This document shows positions 25,191 through 45,167 of a stretch of DNA of 64,000 nt, piece after piece; position 1 is the first letter of the stretch, and every line of letters begins with the position of its first letter. Origin of the DNA: Rotaria socialis (taxonomy: Eukaryota; Rotifera; Eurotatoria; Philodinida; Philodinidae); the NCBI GenBank assembly GCA_905331475.1, contig CAJNYU010001943.1, positions 62,001 through 126,000 of the forward strand, written 5' to 3'. Under the pieces are notes generated by a model. The model had not been told where the DNA came from. It ran no database searches and saw only the letters and a list, made by a program, of their open reading frames with translations. The position numbers and the translations under genes are program-made.

Positions 25191-25327
25191 TTGATCCGTG
25201 GACTGGTGAACAGTGAATAAGCGTTCGTTTCTAAAACTTAGGCAATGCAACACACTTATGCATTATATTATACACACGCGTTCTGCGTATAAAATCTGAC
25301 TTAAATATAACGCATTTTCAATTTTAT
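25191..25327. repeat. Direct repeat copy 2, exactly 300 bp after copy 1
   Basis: Nearly identical to copy 1, with G/A, A/G and C/T differences. The DNA following each copy differs, so the duplication is limited to about 138 bp. An N at 25032 lies just after copy 1. Confidence 0.9.
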
Positions 25328-28300
25328 GGTGAGAAAAAATACATATATTGGGTTTTTATTTTTTTTTGTATAAAAGAGTCACCATGGTTGAGGTTACGCC
25401 AATCGCAACGTGTCTTGAAGAAGGATAAGCTATCAGAAAGAATATCAATGTGTGTGACAGTTTCATTCTTTTTCACATCGTTGAATTTTTTCGCGAGTTT
25501 AATATAAATCTCTACGGATAATCTTTGATTTAATTTTTATACTATAACTTTTCAAACAATTAAATTTTGATTATTCTCTCATCGAAAAAAAACAGTTTAC
25601 CAACACCAACAAGCGATGTGTTCACTGAAAAGATGTTGTAATCTACAATTTTTTGAGATTGAACACCAAGTTCGTTTCTATAACTTTGCGTCAAATTATA
25701 ACGTTGTGAAACAAGAGATAAATAGAACAAAATTAGATCGGGTTTCAAATGAAACAAAAAACTATTATTGATTATGAATATTTTCTTAATTATGTATAAA
25801 TTAAAAAGGAAGGAAGGTTGGCTGGTAAAAAGCCAACGACAGCACCACCATGAGCTACTAGATTAGGAGACTTCTCAAATATAAAGATTCATCTAAAGAT
25901 AATAAAGCACAAGGATTACCTGCATGAACAGTACTCATTACATGTATCGCTACCATGCTAAGCCTTCTCAGTGAATCATACAAAATTAGTGACATCTATA
26001 TTATGTTTTTATCATTAAACCCAAAATCCTTTTGAATATTTCTTAGTTGGCGTTTTTTAGTTGGAAATAAATTATGTTAGGTAGTGGCGCTATCTGCGAC
26101 CACTACCTCTCTTTGTTCTCATATCTATCTATTGGTCAAGAGACCTAAGTGAAGTCGGATTGGAAGAAGTTGGAGTTGAAGTGATTCTAGTTGAAGTCGG
26201 TTTCAAGAAATAAAGAGTTAGATAAACGTGACTATCTAACAAACTAGAATCTTAATTCGTAGTGCGTGTGCATGTAGTAAGTGTAGCTCAGAAACAAATG
26301 TATGATACGACACCAATCCGTTACACCAGACCACAGATCAATTATTATTAATACAATGCGAATCATAGCATTTGTAGTCCTTCGCGCGTTTTCTCTTTTT
26401 TTCTCGGCGTATGTATCGCTTTCATTATTTTGTGACGCGGTTATCTGGAGTGCCAAAAATCATAGAAAACTCATTGAAATGGGAGATGAAAGTATCGAGA
26501 TCGAACTTTTCACATATTTTTTCTATTCTTTAATCTGATATTCTGTTCAATCACAAATGTGGTTCCAAAATGACGAAAATGAAAGAAATTTGTTGCGAGA
26601 TAGTTAAAGTGACGTCATGAACATACGTTAGCCACTATAGTCTATTTGTTTACAGCTGATCTAAGATAATGAATCATGGAGATAATTAATCGATCAATCA
26701 AAATTGACCCTTAAGAATGTATCGCTAAGTAAGAATAGAGTTTTCTCACTGATGAATTTCATCATGTCGACATAAAAAGTATTCAAGATTTCCCTGAATT
26801 GAAGATTTTTCGTGAAGATCCGATTCGAGCTTCGCATTGCATTCGTATTCGATTGAAACTTGAATACCGTCTAGTTTATTACTGATTTTTAACATATTAT
26901 CTTTGAAAACAGAATGATTTCAATTAAAAAGATTCGGCTTAATTATATAAAAGTAAATTCCAACAGATGGCATCACACTTTTTTAAACAGATTTTTCAAA
27001 GTTGTCTATCAAACAACTATTTTGATAGTATCATCTTTAAGATAAAGTCAAGTTTGAGAGACTATACAAATATAAATAGAATGACTGGCATAATCACCTT
27101 TATCACGCCGACTGTATTTGACCAATTTTGCAGGAGTGAAAAGAATCCATTCAGTACCACATGACAGCTAATTGTAAGTTGTCAAGCGTGCTTTGAATAA
27201 CAGCTGAGTACATTATAATTATCAGTGAAAATATGACTATAACTTTATCTACAAAAGTTAATACACTTATATATAGATAAGCAGGCAGGTGAGTACTAGA
27301 GACCTGTGCGATACGCCGAAATCCGATTCTAATTCCGGGGTCAAGTCCAACGGAGTCAAAGTCAAAATGAGACCTGTTCCTGAGAAAATTTTCCCTTTTA
27401 ATGAACCAATATTTTTATTTTTCAAAATAATGAAAAACAAGAAAAAACATCACTAGTTACATATAGATTTTAAGAATGAACTTCAGGCAACAAAATATTG
27501 ATCAACTTTTAGTAATAATATTCTATAAATCAACTATATGAAAACATAATGAGACTAATCGAAAACTATTTTGATTTTATTCTGAACTGTTGTAATTGTC
27601 TTCAACATCAGTGGTTGATTATTTAGACAAACTTAACTACATGGTTTCACAGGATAATTTTTCATCTCGTGATATAATTAATCCTTTTGGAATGCGATGC
27701 CTGTATATAGACAACAGTTCTAAATTGACTCATAAATTATCTACGTATGCTTGTCGTAGCACTACCATCACCTGTTACCACATCATGAACCACTCACTTT
27801 TATTGGTTTAGTACTTTTTTCTATTATGTTGTCATTTACCTGTCTGTCTACGAATAGACTTATCTTGTCGGTTCGCTTACCTTACAATTAACAATAAATC
27901 TGTTCTTAAAGAACTAAATCATACCAAGTAACTCCAACAAATAGTTTTATTGACAGCAGAACTTCAAAGAGTATTAAATTTATCTTTCATAATTAAACAC
28001 TTGCCATCAAGATGACATAAATGATATAAAAAGTTATTAGAAGCCATAAGAAGCATTTTTCATAAATCTCTTTGAAACCTTTGTAAAATCATGCTTGATT
28101 TCATAATTATTAGAATTTTTCCAAGAAAGTTATTTAATAATTATTTTGTAAAATAGATATCATTAACAGCTTATATTTTCATATTGCCTCTCATACAGAA
28201 TTTTACATGTAGTTTGATGTTTCTTTTAAAAATCTTGTAATTCCAACTTCATGTACGCCATATAAATATTTGATTAAAATAATTAATTATTGATTTTCGT

Positions 28301-31300
28301 TGCTCGAAAATCTTAAGACATATATATAAAATATTTCTCTATTAATCTGTGGGTACTTTCGTTATATCTAATATCGACCTCCAAAAATTAGTTGCGAGAA
28401 AATGTTCGAATTCTTTTTAGCGATCTAGACTCTCGATAAGGCTTAGAAAAAAATCTCAAATCAAGTACACCAAAAATAGTAAAATGAAAATTTATAACTA
28501 TTTCACTGAATTCCAGCAATTAATTAATACATCTAAATACAAATTTTTATCAATAATTATATTCCAGCATTGTTGAAAACTTCATGGTCATTGGCAGAAC
28601 AATTAATTAACGTCCAAGTGATTCAAAAACTATTTAAAATACTCAACCAGAAAATGTTCAGAACAGATACATACAAGCAAAAATTTTAGAATTGTTTTGC
28701 AATTATCTTTAACTTTGATAAAATGGCCACAAATCAGTTTCATAGGAATATTTTTCTAAACCAAGTATAGAGTCAAATAATATGAAGATGTATATGACAA
28801 TTTTTTTTCTATAACAATTGAACTATTCACAGTGATATTCATAACTTTCTCTTCTCTTATCTGATATCTAATGAGTAATATATGTTATTTGTTTAGAACA
28901 ATAATAGTTCTAGTCTAAACTATTTTAGATAAACCAACAATTTTTTATTCGATCTTTGTCATCTCAGCCATAAGATGTTGTCGATGAGAAGAGATGATTT
29001 ACTCAATAATTATCTTACTCACATTCATTTTCTATTATTTGATGATCTTTAGTTTAGCAATGAACTTAATTATCTTGAATGATATTTACATAAGGATAAC
29101 AGTAATAGACATGCAGATAATTGCAACTGATCTGACAAAAAATAAATAAATTCATGTCTTCAGTCAAAAAAAAACGATCGTTCTATAGATAAAAATGTAT
29201 GGCATCAGCAGTTCATCCTCTTTCAAAGTCTGCTAATAGCTTGCTCTATTTTTCTAGCAAAGAGGCCACTTCTGCCATCAAATGAACATAATGTGTTAGA
29301 TTTATCGTGGAAAAACACAGCAGAAAAAAGAACGACAGAGACTAGTCTCATAATGTACAATTAAAAGTAAACGAATGTTTTGTTCAATGCTGGAGATAAT
29401 TCTCTTAGTAAATTTAATTTTGTCTCTTGTGATACAAATCGTTATTCTAATAAGAGATGATATTTTCGATGGTCCGGACACAATGAGATTCGAATTTTAG
29501 ATTACTACAGGTCTTAAGACAGCTCTAGAACTGATTGATATAATTGACTCTTTTTTAAGTCTCGAAAATTCTAAACTAATTTTCAATTAATATAATTAGA
29601 TGAGCTACTGATATTTTCTTTTACGCTGAGTTTTTCTCAAAAATAAAATCAGTAAAAAATATGATAATGTCCTTAACCGTAATCGATTGAAAGACTTCAA
29701 TCCATCCAAATTGAATCTTAGAGAACCTATTAAGAGCATAAAATTTTATGAAGATCATTTCAATACAACAACTTCTTTGAATGAATAGTTGATAGCATCA
29801 TTGAAATATATTTTAAAGTAGATCATCATTTATAATATACCAAAAAACTGAATGGCAATTTTCAAAAGCTGCCTGTTTTCTCCGTTCAGACAATTGAACT
29901 ATGTGGCTAGTCTTCATTTTCTTTGGTAGGAATATAGTTTCTGGAAAATTTGTGTCGATTATTAAATTAAGTATCGCTAAAATCAATATTATTGTATGTT
30001 CAGTCATGTATTGATTATAAATATATATTGGAAAAAAAAGCAATTGCTTTTTTTACATTATCTTAACAACAGAAGTGCAATAAATATGTATTAAAAATAT
30101 TGATTTTTAACAGATGATGATCTCTTTCAATATGAAAATAAATGTTTATCAAAAAAGAATTGTTTTACAGAATGATGAAATCATCATAGTATGATAAACA
30201 AAATAAATGAGGAACATACTCATCTGCTATTAATTCCTCAACGAACAATCGTGATGTCTCAGTCTCAACAAAAATAAAATGCATTAAAGGTCATTTATAC
30301 TCATTCGAAATTGAGACTAAGAACTATCTCTCATGAGATTGATATGTCAATAATAACGTACGCGAGTGAATACTATAGATATAGGAATATATACGAATAT
30401 GATATTAGTATATTTTTCTTTGAATAGGACAGATAAGCGAACCTACAGAAGGAATTCATACAATCCATTCTAAGTAAACCAATGAATTCCCTGTGAAAGA
30501 TTACAGGGTTCATCAGAAATTAGAAGTCGTTCGATGAAAGAATTTATAGGAAGAAAACAATAATCATTTCTATCATTATATGTTTTTCTCACAAGAAAAT
30601 GGTAATATTTGACTTATTGAAAACATTGTCAACAATACGCCTTGAATCAATTCAAGTTTATTTCTAGAATATACGTTAGCTAATTTTATCTACATTTCAA
30701 CAAGTTTACAGGCAGCCCCAATAGATTTTCACAGACATCGGTTGATTTGAACTATTTAATTTTAATCAAATAATTAGTTTGAAGAATGATATGATCAATT
30801 AGAGAAAAATAGCGATATTGATTTTCATTCAAGAGATATAAGTATATTTTCAAGTGAAGTAACAAGAGTGCGTTCAAACATAGTCAAGAAAATGATTTCC
30901 CTTCTGATTACACCATAATATGATCGTATGTACGTCACTCAATAGATAAAATCCGGCATGTTTGATTTATTTTAAAATGAGTTCATTTTTATGTTTTATT
31001 ATGAAACACATAAACACAGTAGGATCGCGCATCAAATATTATAACTAATTTACAATAAAATATTACCTAAAGAGAATTGATAATTCTATTGACTAATTTA
31101 GCAATTATTGGTTCAAAAAAAAGTAATTCTTCAATTATCATATCAATCAAAACTTATATATAGCTGCTCTTGAGGGAAATCTGTTTTTCTTTATGTTTCT
31201 TTTGGCATCGTTTTTATTTTTATTGTATTCTTTTGCAACAATAAAAGCTAATCTCCGGAGATTTTCACTCAAAAAAAGAAAAAAAAGAATCTTTCCGATA

Positions 31301-33843
31301 ATATAACAATACATTAAGCATACTTTTGATCATGAATACTCAACATAAGACCAACATGCCTAAAGGTTTTCTTGTCCGTACAGGTAAAATAAAGTCAAAA
31401 CGTCTGTTTAACTGTTATACATAAAAATCTCTCAGATATTTTGTTAAATATTATCGAGATGGACAAATCTATACTGATCGCTAATGATTTATCTTTTGTA
31501 TTTTTCTCTGTACCGATATAATTTATAATATATATGTGGCAGCAGAGTTTAGAATCTAGTTGAGATTGTAATTGTAGATTATTCTATAAATGTTGTGAGA
31601 AAGTGATTCATAGAAATAAAATTTTGCATGTGAGTAATATGAGATAGTTTGATTGAGTATGTAGATTCAAAAAGAAAGTTTTGTTTCCAAGATTAATTGT
31701 GTCTATTTTTCCCGATTGACGAGAGAGAAACGACAAAGATTTTCAATAGATGTTTATGTTTTAGTGCTAGAGACATTGAGACATAGGGACATTGACTTTT
31801 TTGTTTCTATATTCGAAGAAAAGAAAGCAATTTTCGCTATCGTTATTTCGAAGTACGGGCCTCGGGCAGCTGAGATGGGAATGGAAAGAGTTCTTAATTC
31901 GAATGATATGGAAGGAAAATAAAAGTTTTTTTTTTAAATTTTTAATGAAACTAATAAAGAAGTTTCTTATCGGAGTAGTCGCTTTGATGTGTTATTATCT
32001 ACAATCGTTCTTCGTTAAAAAAATTAATAAGTTAACATAAAAGAAACCATAATTTATGTCTAATCATTGCCTGCTTCGTTAGTGACGAAGATCGAGTATT
32101 AAAACTCAAATTAATAGACAAATGATACCAAAAAATTAGATATTAATAAATTCTACTAAATTTGAAAATATAAAACTAGGATAAATAAATATTTATTTGA
32201 TGATGTAACCTAAATATCATAATCAACGAAGTATTTTATTTCCTTTTAATATTACAATATCAGCTCAACAAGATACATTAATTACTATATGACTCATACA
32301 AGTGATATGAGAGCGCATTGAGATGACTGAAAAATAAGAAATAATTTTTTTTTGTTTTGGCCACCAATTTAAAGAAGAAATCTAAATTATGATCAATTAG
32401 AAAATACTTTGCTAAATCTAACTCATGGGAAAATTTTTCATATCGTTCATATAACTGTTTTTGAATTTTGATTTTTGAAAATTCTTTTTTTTCCTTTTTT
32501 CTTTTTTGTCTATTTTCTCTATCTCTAATTAAATCTACTATTCCAATCTCAACTGAATTCTCATGTCAAGTGTAACATATATATGACAAGGATGCTTCCC
32601 TGATGATTTTTTTTTGTCTTCAAATTGTCAGGTCATTTGTTCGCACCCGATATCTATACATAAAAGATATAAATTTGCTTGTCAAAAATGATGAGTTGGA
32701 GAACAGCCACTTGTTTTCTATATTTGATGGCAAAAAAGCAATTCGGTGGATTACGAACGAGTAGTTACGGAGAAGAAAAATAAAGAGAAGCCAAGCTATA
32801 TTATATTATCTTCTTTTCTTTCGTTCTATTTTTTTTGTCAGTGTAATCATACAGAAGAATTTTCCTCTTGAACTCAATTTTTTTTGGCAAAATTCAACCG
32901 GTAAATAGTGTGACATTTAACCATAGCCAATCTAAATTTAACATTGAATATTTGTAGTAAAATAAAGAAGTTTTTAACATATGGAAAATCTTGTTCACCA
33001 TTCGTGTATAAAATGAATAATTATTTCAACTGTTTTTGCACATCCTCTTTTCATTTTATTTATTAATGATACTTTTGTTTTTTCAATTGAAGTTTTATTT
33101 TCAGTTCAATTTCTTTTATATGCCAATACATTCTAATAATTGTGAAGTCAACTATTGTATCAAAAATTGTTTAGAGGAATTGTTTTAAACATCCTGGAGC
33201 AAATATCGTCACCGTTACCAGAGAACAAGAACATTTTTTACTAGGTAACTATGAGCTATTTTTCTTTTTTTTTGCTAGACTAAGAAAAGAAGAAAGATTT
33301 AACAAGAAAATTCTTCATTCATTTATTCGTGACTGAATCATGACATCAGTGTCAAATATTTGATACTTGATAGATTATATTTAAAAAGAAAACTACAGTT
33401 TCGATCGTTTTAGTTTACATTCTATATCCCATGGGATTATTCTATAGACTTTATTTATTAAATCATGTATATATAAGTAAATCATCTTTACGATCAACTC
33501 TTTTCAATGCTTCATCGACATTTTATTTATCGTACAGATAAAAACAATGTGCTTCGTGTTTTTTCGATAATTCCCTACAAGACTTAGAAGGTTCTAAGGA
33601 ATGATTGGATGGATGTATGTAAGCGTATGTGCATGTGTCATATTTGACATCGTTTGTTTGCATTTGATCATCGAGCTAAATTCTAACTTGGATGATGCAA
33701 ACTACTTGTCGTTGGTTGATAAAGAGATAAGTTGAAAGGTTCTATGCTAGTTATTAATAGTCAATTATATTTCTATAAATCTTTGTTTTCTCCCCATATA
33801 AAACAAAATCGTAAAAGAAATGATTATGATTGATTTTTATGCG

Positions 33844-33986
33844 ATTAGAAATCTATTTTAATGACACTATTATAATCTGATTTTAACCAGATTTTTCAAC
33901 CTTAAAAGGCAGATTATTTTTGATTTTGATTTTGGTTTTATTTTAATCAATTTTAATTGATTATCTAAAAACTATTATAATCGATT

Positions 33987-34021
<35 letters not shown>

Positions 34022-34098
34022 ACTCTGCCGCTTAAGGTTGCTGATTAAAATTAGATTAAAATATTGCCATTATAATAGATTTTTAATCTGATTAGTAA
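33844..34098. repeat. Imperfect inverted repeat, MITE-like
   Basis: The left part (33844-33915; TATAATCTGATTTTAA, CAACCTTAAAAGGCAGA) is matched in reverse complement by 34022-34098 (CTGCCGCTTAAGGTTG, TTATAATAGATTTTTAATC). A centre rich in (AAATA)n separates the arms. Many mismatches suggest an old insertion. Confidence 0.55.
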
Positions 34099-35040
34099 TC
34101 CAATTTTTTTACACGGGGATCTTTATCATTAATGATATATAAGATGTGAATAAACATTTTGTTCGTTATTTTTGCCTTCTTGCTGTTGATTACTTTCTAC
34201 CAGAATTAAGACTAGGAACTATGGTGGTATTTTTCCAGAAATAGCTTTTGAATAAATTACCAATCATCTATATCTAATGTGAAAAGCAAAATTCATTTCT
34301 TTTTTTCTTTTATAACGTGACATGGAGTTAAATTTTGAATAATATTGATCTATGCAGACAAAACGCATTGAATTAGCATACTAAATTTACAAAACATCCG
34401 GACTCGTGCAACGAGATCAAAATGAGGACGAACAATAAATAAAATTTTTATGCTTATTTATAGATCGAAATCCTACAAGAAAGTTTCTTTTACCTATAAT
34501 TGAACATGGAAATGAGTATGTTTTTCTTTTCAAACTACTTTTAGATATACTATTTGAAAATTGGATGATACTTCCGATTACGCATACAAACATACATCTA
34601 TCATCTACGCATACTATTACTGAGCTAGCTTATATGCAAATATAATGTGTATAAGTTTAAGGAAAACTAAATAGTATAATATATTACGTCGATTGTAATT
34701 ATATTTTATCAGATCAGCTAGTAAATCGGCTAGTTATGTATTATCTCTCATATGAGTGTAAATGCAATGAGCGTTATAATAAAACGATCCACACACACAC
34801 ACACTCTCTCTCGTAAATGTATGACACAGTTGAAAGCAGAAACTACTAATTGTAGTACTAATGTCCACCCACACTTACTCGGCCTATATCGTTTTTTCTT
34901 GTGCCTATCCAAATAACGACGATCGGGCTATGTTTTTCTACAATACGTCTTCATTATTTTTTTCTCACTTGATTGCTTCTTCTTTTCCCTAGCATTTTTC
35001 TTTTGGCTCTTATTTATCTGTTCTCTCTTCTTTCTATTTT

Positions 35041-35067
35041 TTCTTCTTCTTCTTCTTCTTCTTCTTC
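35041..35067. repeat. (CTT)n microsatellite
   Basis: Run of TTC units in a pyrimidine-rich stretch. Confidence 0.85.
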
Positions 35068-36226
35068 ATGTGTTAGTATTCGAATCTGTTATCCTAGAAA
35101 AAAGAGATATAAACGAAATTAACGAGAAAAGAAAAGAGAAATAAATGTCACTCAATTAATCAGTCAATTTTTTTTTACAAATTCATTTTGCAATTTTGAA
35201 ACGTATGTACGTGTATGTTCGACATTCTATGCGATTATAGATGAGACAAGTCCTTGTAGTCGTCAGAAAGATCTCATGAGGGATCCGCAATAAAAAAACA
35301 ACAATGAAAAACAAGATAGAGACATAGCAAGCAAACTTTAAGATAGTTAAGTCAAGGCAAGTACACTAGAAGTACTATTTTTTGGGAGTGTATGATTTAG
35401 TTTTCGCGTCTTAGGCATACATATGTTATTTGTGATGTCTGTTTTACCATAAAATAGACAACAGACGAATGATTACTATCATCATCTAGCAAATAGATCA
35501 TTGTCGACACGTGTCAATTGCCCAGCGGCAGAATATCAGCGAATTACGCGCATATAATGATGTAGATGGATGTGCGAGCAAAAGATAAATAATTGAAAAA
35601 CATACAAACTATTATCATCAGTTTAGTTAGGATTGTTTACATGGGTGAGACAGATCACATTATGCGTTTCCTTTTTGTATATCTGCTTTTTCTAAGCTGC
35701 TTATTTCGATTTAGTTAACAACTTTTCATCTAAGCTTTTATATTTCTATGTTGCCAAAACTTGACAGTTTTCCTGTTATCGTTTATGGATAAAACTTGCT
35801 TTCTCTACCATCTACTACATGCAAATAAAATAATTAACTAAATTTTCTTTGGCGGCATTGATGAAGGATGTACTTGACAACTTCTTTCTTTTTTACTAAT
35901 CGGTTTGTTTTTCTAGTTAATAATTGAATAGTCTTCAGTAAGTCAGCTTTCAGTAAAAATGTTCTGGTCTATGCTATTTTTTTCTTCTTCTTTTTTTTTA
36001 TTGTTTGCTTATACTGTGTAACGAAGTAAACAGTGACGATGACGAGAGCAATGGCTCATCGCTGTATCTTGTCTGATCTGTCTTGCTAAACAAAAATTTT
36101 ATTGAATTGTGTTTCTAACGTATGAAACAAACTTGTCACTCTAGTTGCCTTGGGCTCTTCACAGAGTTAAACAACAACATATCTCATTTTTTGCGACCAA
36201 TCGATAGAAAAAAAGAAACAGCAGAA

Positions 36227-36250
36227 GTAGCAGCAGCAGCAGAGGAAGAA

Positions 36251-36285
<35 letters not shown>

Positions 36286-36300
36286 AGAAGAAGAAGAGAA
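36227..36300. repeat. (GCA)n/(GAA)n compound microsatellite
   Basis: Purine-rich trinucleotide repeat (AGCAGCAGC followed by GAAGAAGAG). It creates a poly-Glu open frame (36122-36496) that has no other sign of being a gene. Confidence 0.85.
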
Positions 36301-36780
36301 ATGGAATATACTTATTTGTTTTCGTTCGATTGTACGTTCGTTTACTTTGTCATTTACTCAACTCACTCATTCAGTCACTCGTTTTCTCGATCGATCAATC
36401 ATTCATTTTATGACGATGAGAAATTTAGTAGGAAATGACACCGAAAACAAATGGTGGGAATTCACTTTATCTGAAAATCGCTTCCGTTGTTTTTAACATT
36501 GCCATGACTATTTCTTATTTTCTTTGTTCTCCACTACGATTACTACTCGCATTTCTTTTCATAGTAATACTAACTATGTTGGCTCAGAAATACTTGCATG
36601 TGTGAAAGTAATTCTCATTTTTTTTGCTTCCGTGAAGAAGAAAAAACGTAAAGAAAGACGCGCAGAAACTTTCTTTCTTTTTATATTCTTCAGATCTGCC
36701 GTGTGCCTCCACGAATTCTAACTTTTCTTTTCTTCAGAAACATCATATTATTATCACTAGCGTTGACAACTTCTTAGCTT

Positions 36781-36803
36781 TATATATATATATATATATA
36801 TAT
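36781..36803. repeat. (TA)n microsatellite
   Basis: About eleven TA units, roughly 0.7 kb upstream of the KCTD start codon. Confidence 0.9.
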
Positions 36804-37510
36804 GCCGTCGTCATCAATGTGTTTTTCTACAGGCACCGGAGCTGTTTGAGGCGTATATAGTCATAAAACTTATAGTTCGCTTCTTTTTAGATTTATATCA
36901 TAGTAAGAAATCGAGTGTATATTTCTTTTTGTTTCCTTTATAAAATAAGTTTCTTTCTAAGAAAAACATTGACAACAAAAGAATTGATTATACCTAAGGA
37001 TTCTTATTATTAGCCTATCATGTTTTTAATCTTATCGAACATGCACGATATTTTCGCATGAATTGCAGGACAAATCAGATCAAAATAAACAATAATCATT
37101 ATTCAATATGACAGTTAGCATGCGTGACTATATCTAATAATAGAAATAAGTAATAGCGTACAGGAAGGATAATTGAGAGCTTGTCATACTCGAAATTAAA
37201 GTAGTGAATGATACGTAAGATGCTTATTTTCTACTGTAATACTATCACAGTAAGAAACGTACTTTACTATCAGAAAAAAAAACTTTTGAAATCCGATTTG
37301 TTGTTTAACAAAATGCTATCGTGTGAACTTTTTCATTTTGATATAGGATTTAATATTGTTGGTTCATTTTACTTCATGAGATAGATAATCATAATAGACT
37401 GATTGAACTAATCCATGAAAGTACAAAGTTTATTATGATTGTAAAAATTTTTACTTAAGCAAAATTCTTTGATTTTATTTTTAGTTAATGATAATGGATA
37501 TTTAACTACA

Positions 37511-38481
<971 letters not shown>

Positions 38482-38849
38482 TTATCTGTATTTTATTTCT
38501 TTTTCTTTGTTGTTCATTCTTTTCTTTTGCGACGCTCCCTTTTCTCTTTTTATCTAGCAGACTTTATATAAATACTAGATATGCAATTTATATTTTCCTT
38601 TTATGCTCGTGTATCTTCATCTTTCTGTAGTCAACAAAAAAGAAAAAAATCAGAAAAATTTGTGCTATCTTTTAAATGCGTAAGAATTAATCTTGAATAT
38701 CAATATTAATGAGTGTTTCAAGTTTTTAAAAGAATGTATTGTTTTTGCGATTTGCAAGAAATAATCTTATAGATATGCAAATGATTATTATTCACCATCC
38801 ATGATTAAAATAATAATAAAAAAAAGACAAAAAGCACAATAGAATAGCA
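38482..38849. other. Spacer between convergent genes
   Basis: Holds the 3' ends of KCTD (plus) and of the FAXDC2-like gene (minus). AT-rich, and no other feature seen. Confidence 0.6.
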
Positions 38850-39839
38850 TTATGCATGTTTTTTTCTTCCCCTTTTGTTTTCTTCTCCATTGTCGTTTTG
38901 TTGCTCTTTGAGTTGTTTGGTACGCCACGCTTTATCAGTACCATGAAGTCGATCTAGGATACCCAACAATCCAAAATTATTTGTAAATTGTGCATGATGA
39001 AAATCATGGAATGTCGGATTAGCCAGACCATTTCCTAATATTCCGGGTAGCTTGTATCCAGAATGATGATTGATGGTACCCAAAAGTGCAAACAAAAGCC
39101 AAAGCCATGTGGTTAACAAATGTGATCGAAATATTAATGGGCCAATAACAACAGGACCAATATTGGATACAAGAAACTCAATAGGATGCGCATATTCACA
39201 TGCCATACCAATTGGCGCTCGAAATTGATGATGCTGTTTATGTATATATTCATATAGAAATGACACATGCTATCAAATAGAAATATTTTGTTAAGCATAC
39301 AAAGACTGTCAATTTTTCGAAAAAAAAAAAAGTTGTTTTTACAAGCAAACGATGACTATAAAAGAAGAAGATCTCCGTTACACCAATAAAACTAACGAGT
39401 TCAAATGCAATTCGATGCCTAGAAGACAAATAAGATAATACATCAAATAAATCAGTTGATTATTTTTCAATAAATACACTATACCATGGAGGAAATGGTA
39501 GGTGCCATCGTAAACCCAAATGCATAAATAATGGACAAATGAATATAAGAAAAGGAAACAAAAGGAATAGTTGATTGATAAATACTGATCTTGCGCATTG
39601 TTTAATTAATTTTGCTTCTACATGAATGTTCTATTGAATGAAGAAAACAAAACGCGACTCTAACGTTGATGAATTTATTCAAACAAAACAAAAGCAACCT
39701 TTTGAATTTTATATTTCATTGAACGTGTTGGAAAAAGTACATACGTTAAAAGTAATATAATACCATTAGTTAGCCAGAAAATCAATTGATGAAGTACAAA
39801 TGTACCAATAATAATTAAAATTGGATCGGAAATATACAT
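38850..39839 (-). CDS. FAXDC2: FAXDC2-like fatty acid hydroxylase/sterol desaturase family enzyme
   Basis: Membrane di-iron hydroxylase family related to C4-methylsterol oxidase; human FAXDC2 acts in sterol/lipid metabolism. Four exons, 39839-39699, 39630-39485, 39418-39343 and 39269-38850, give 260 residues (human 333). Helices near residues 5-40 and 60-85 precede the His boxes HRLLH (split by intron 3), HKQHHQFRAPIGMACEYAHP and FHDFHHAQFTNNFGLLGILD, followed by RLHGTD. All metal-binding His clusters are present. The C-terminus is Lys/Arg-rich and ends in KKHA, which fits a KKxx ER-retrieval signal. The start MYISDPILIII sits 176 bp downstream of the end of SPG7, showing tight head-to-tail packing. 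The shorter N-terminus is the only difference of note. The exact substrate cannot be inferred from sequence. Confidence 0.9.
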
Positions 39840-40015
39840 CGTTTTATGTTGCGTATGTTTAACTAGCCTGCTTTATATTCTTATCTTCTTTCTTTTGTCT
39901 CTAACTCCGAATGGCGTTTGTTTATTATTATATTTATGTGCAAGAATATAAAAACAAAAAAATGTTTAGGTAAGATACATAGAAAAAAAAACTGAATAGC
40001 CATGGTGTTTGTTTT

Positions 40016-44982
<4,967 letters not shown>

Positions 44983-45167
44983 TATACTCAAATATCTAGA
45001 GAGAATGATGTTTTATATCTCGATTTCTATATTCTTTCTATATATTGTTGTTGTTTAGAATTTTATTTTATTTTTTATGTCTCTTCTTATTTGTATTAAA
45101 ACAGAAAACAAACAAAAGCGGATGATGTTTAACAATGCTTTTGTATGATGATGACAACAGCATTGCT

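Larger units (their letters stand above)
24653..37510. other. About 12.9 kb without a recognisable gene
   Basis: Between the ABCB start (minus) and the KCTD start (plus). Every open frame here is short, with AT-driven composition and no domain. It holds a 138-bp direct repeat, an imperfect inverted repeat at 33844-34098, several microsatellites and one ambiguous base N at 25032. It should contain both divergent promoters and could contain non-coding exons of KCTD or lncRNA, but nothing in the sequence proves either. Confidence 0.6.

Noticed and set aside
26302..26538. Overlapping open frames on both strands near 26.2-26.5 kb
   Set aside because: No recognisable domain, no splice partners, and mirrored frames typical of chance.
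31716..32040. Two overlapping plus-strand open frames
   Set aside because: Short, overlapping in different frames, AT-driven composition, no homology recognised.
36122..36496. 124-residue open frame with a long poly-Glu run
   Set aside because: It is created by a GAA/GAG microsatellite; the flanks have no domain, splice context or coding character.
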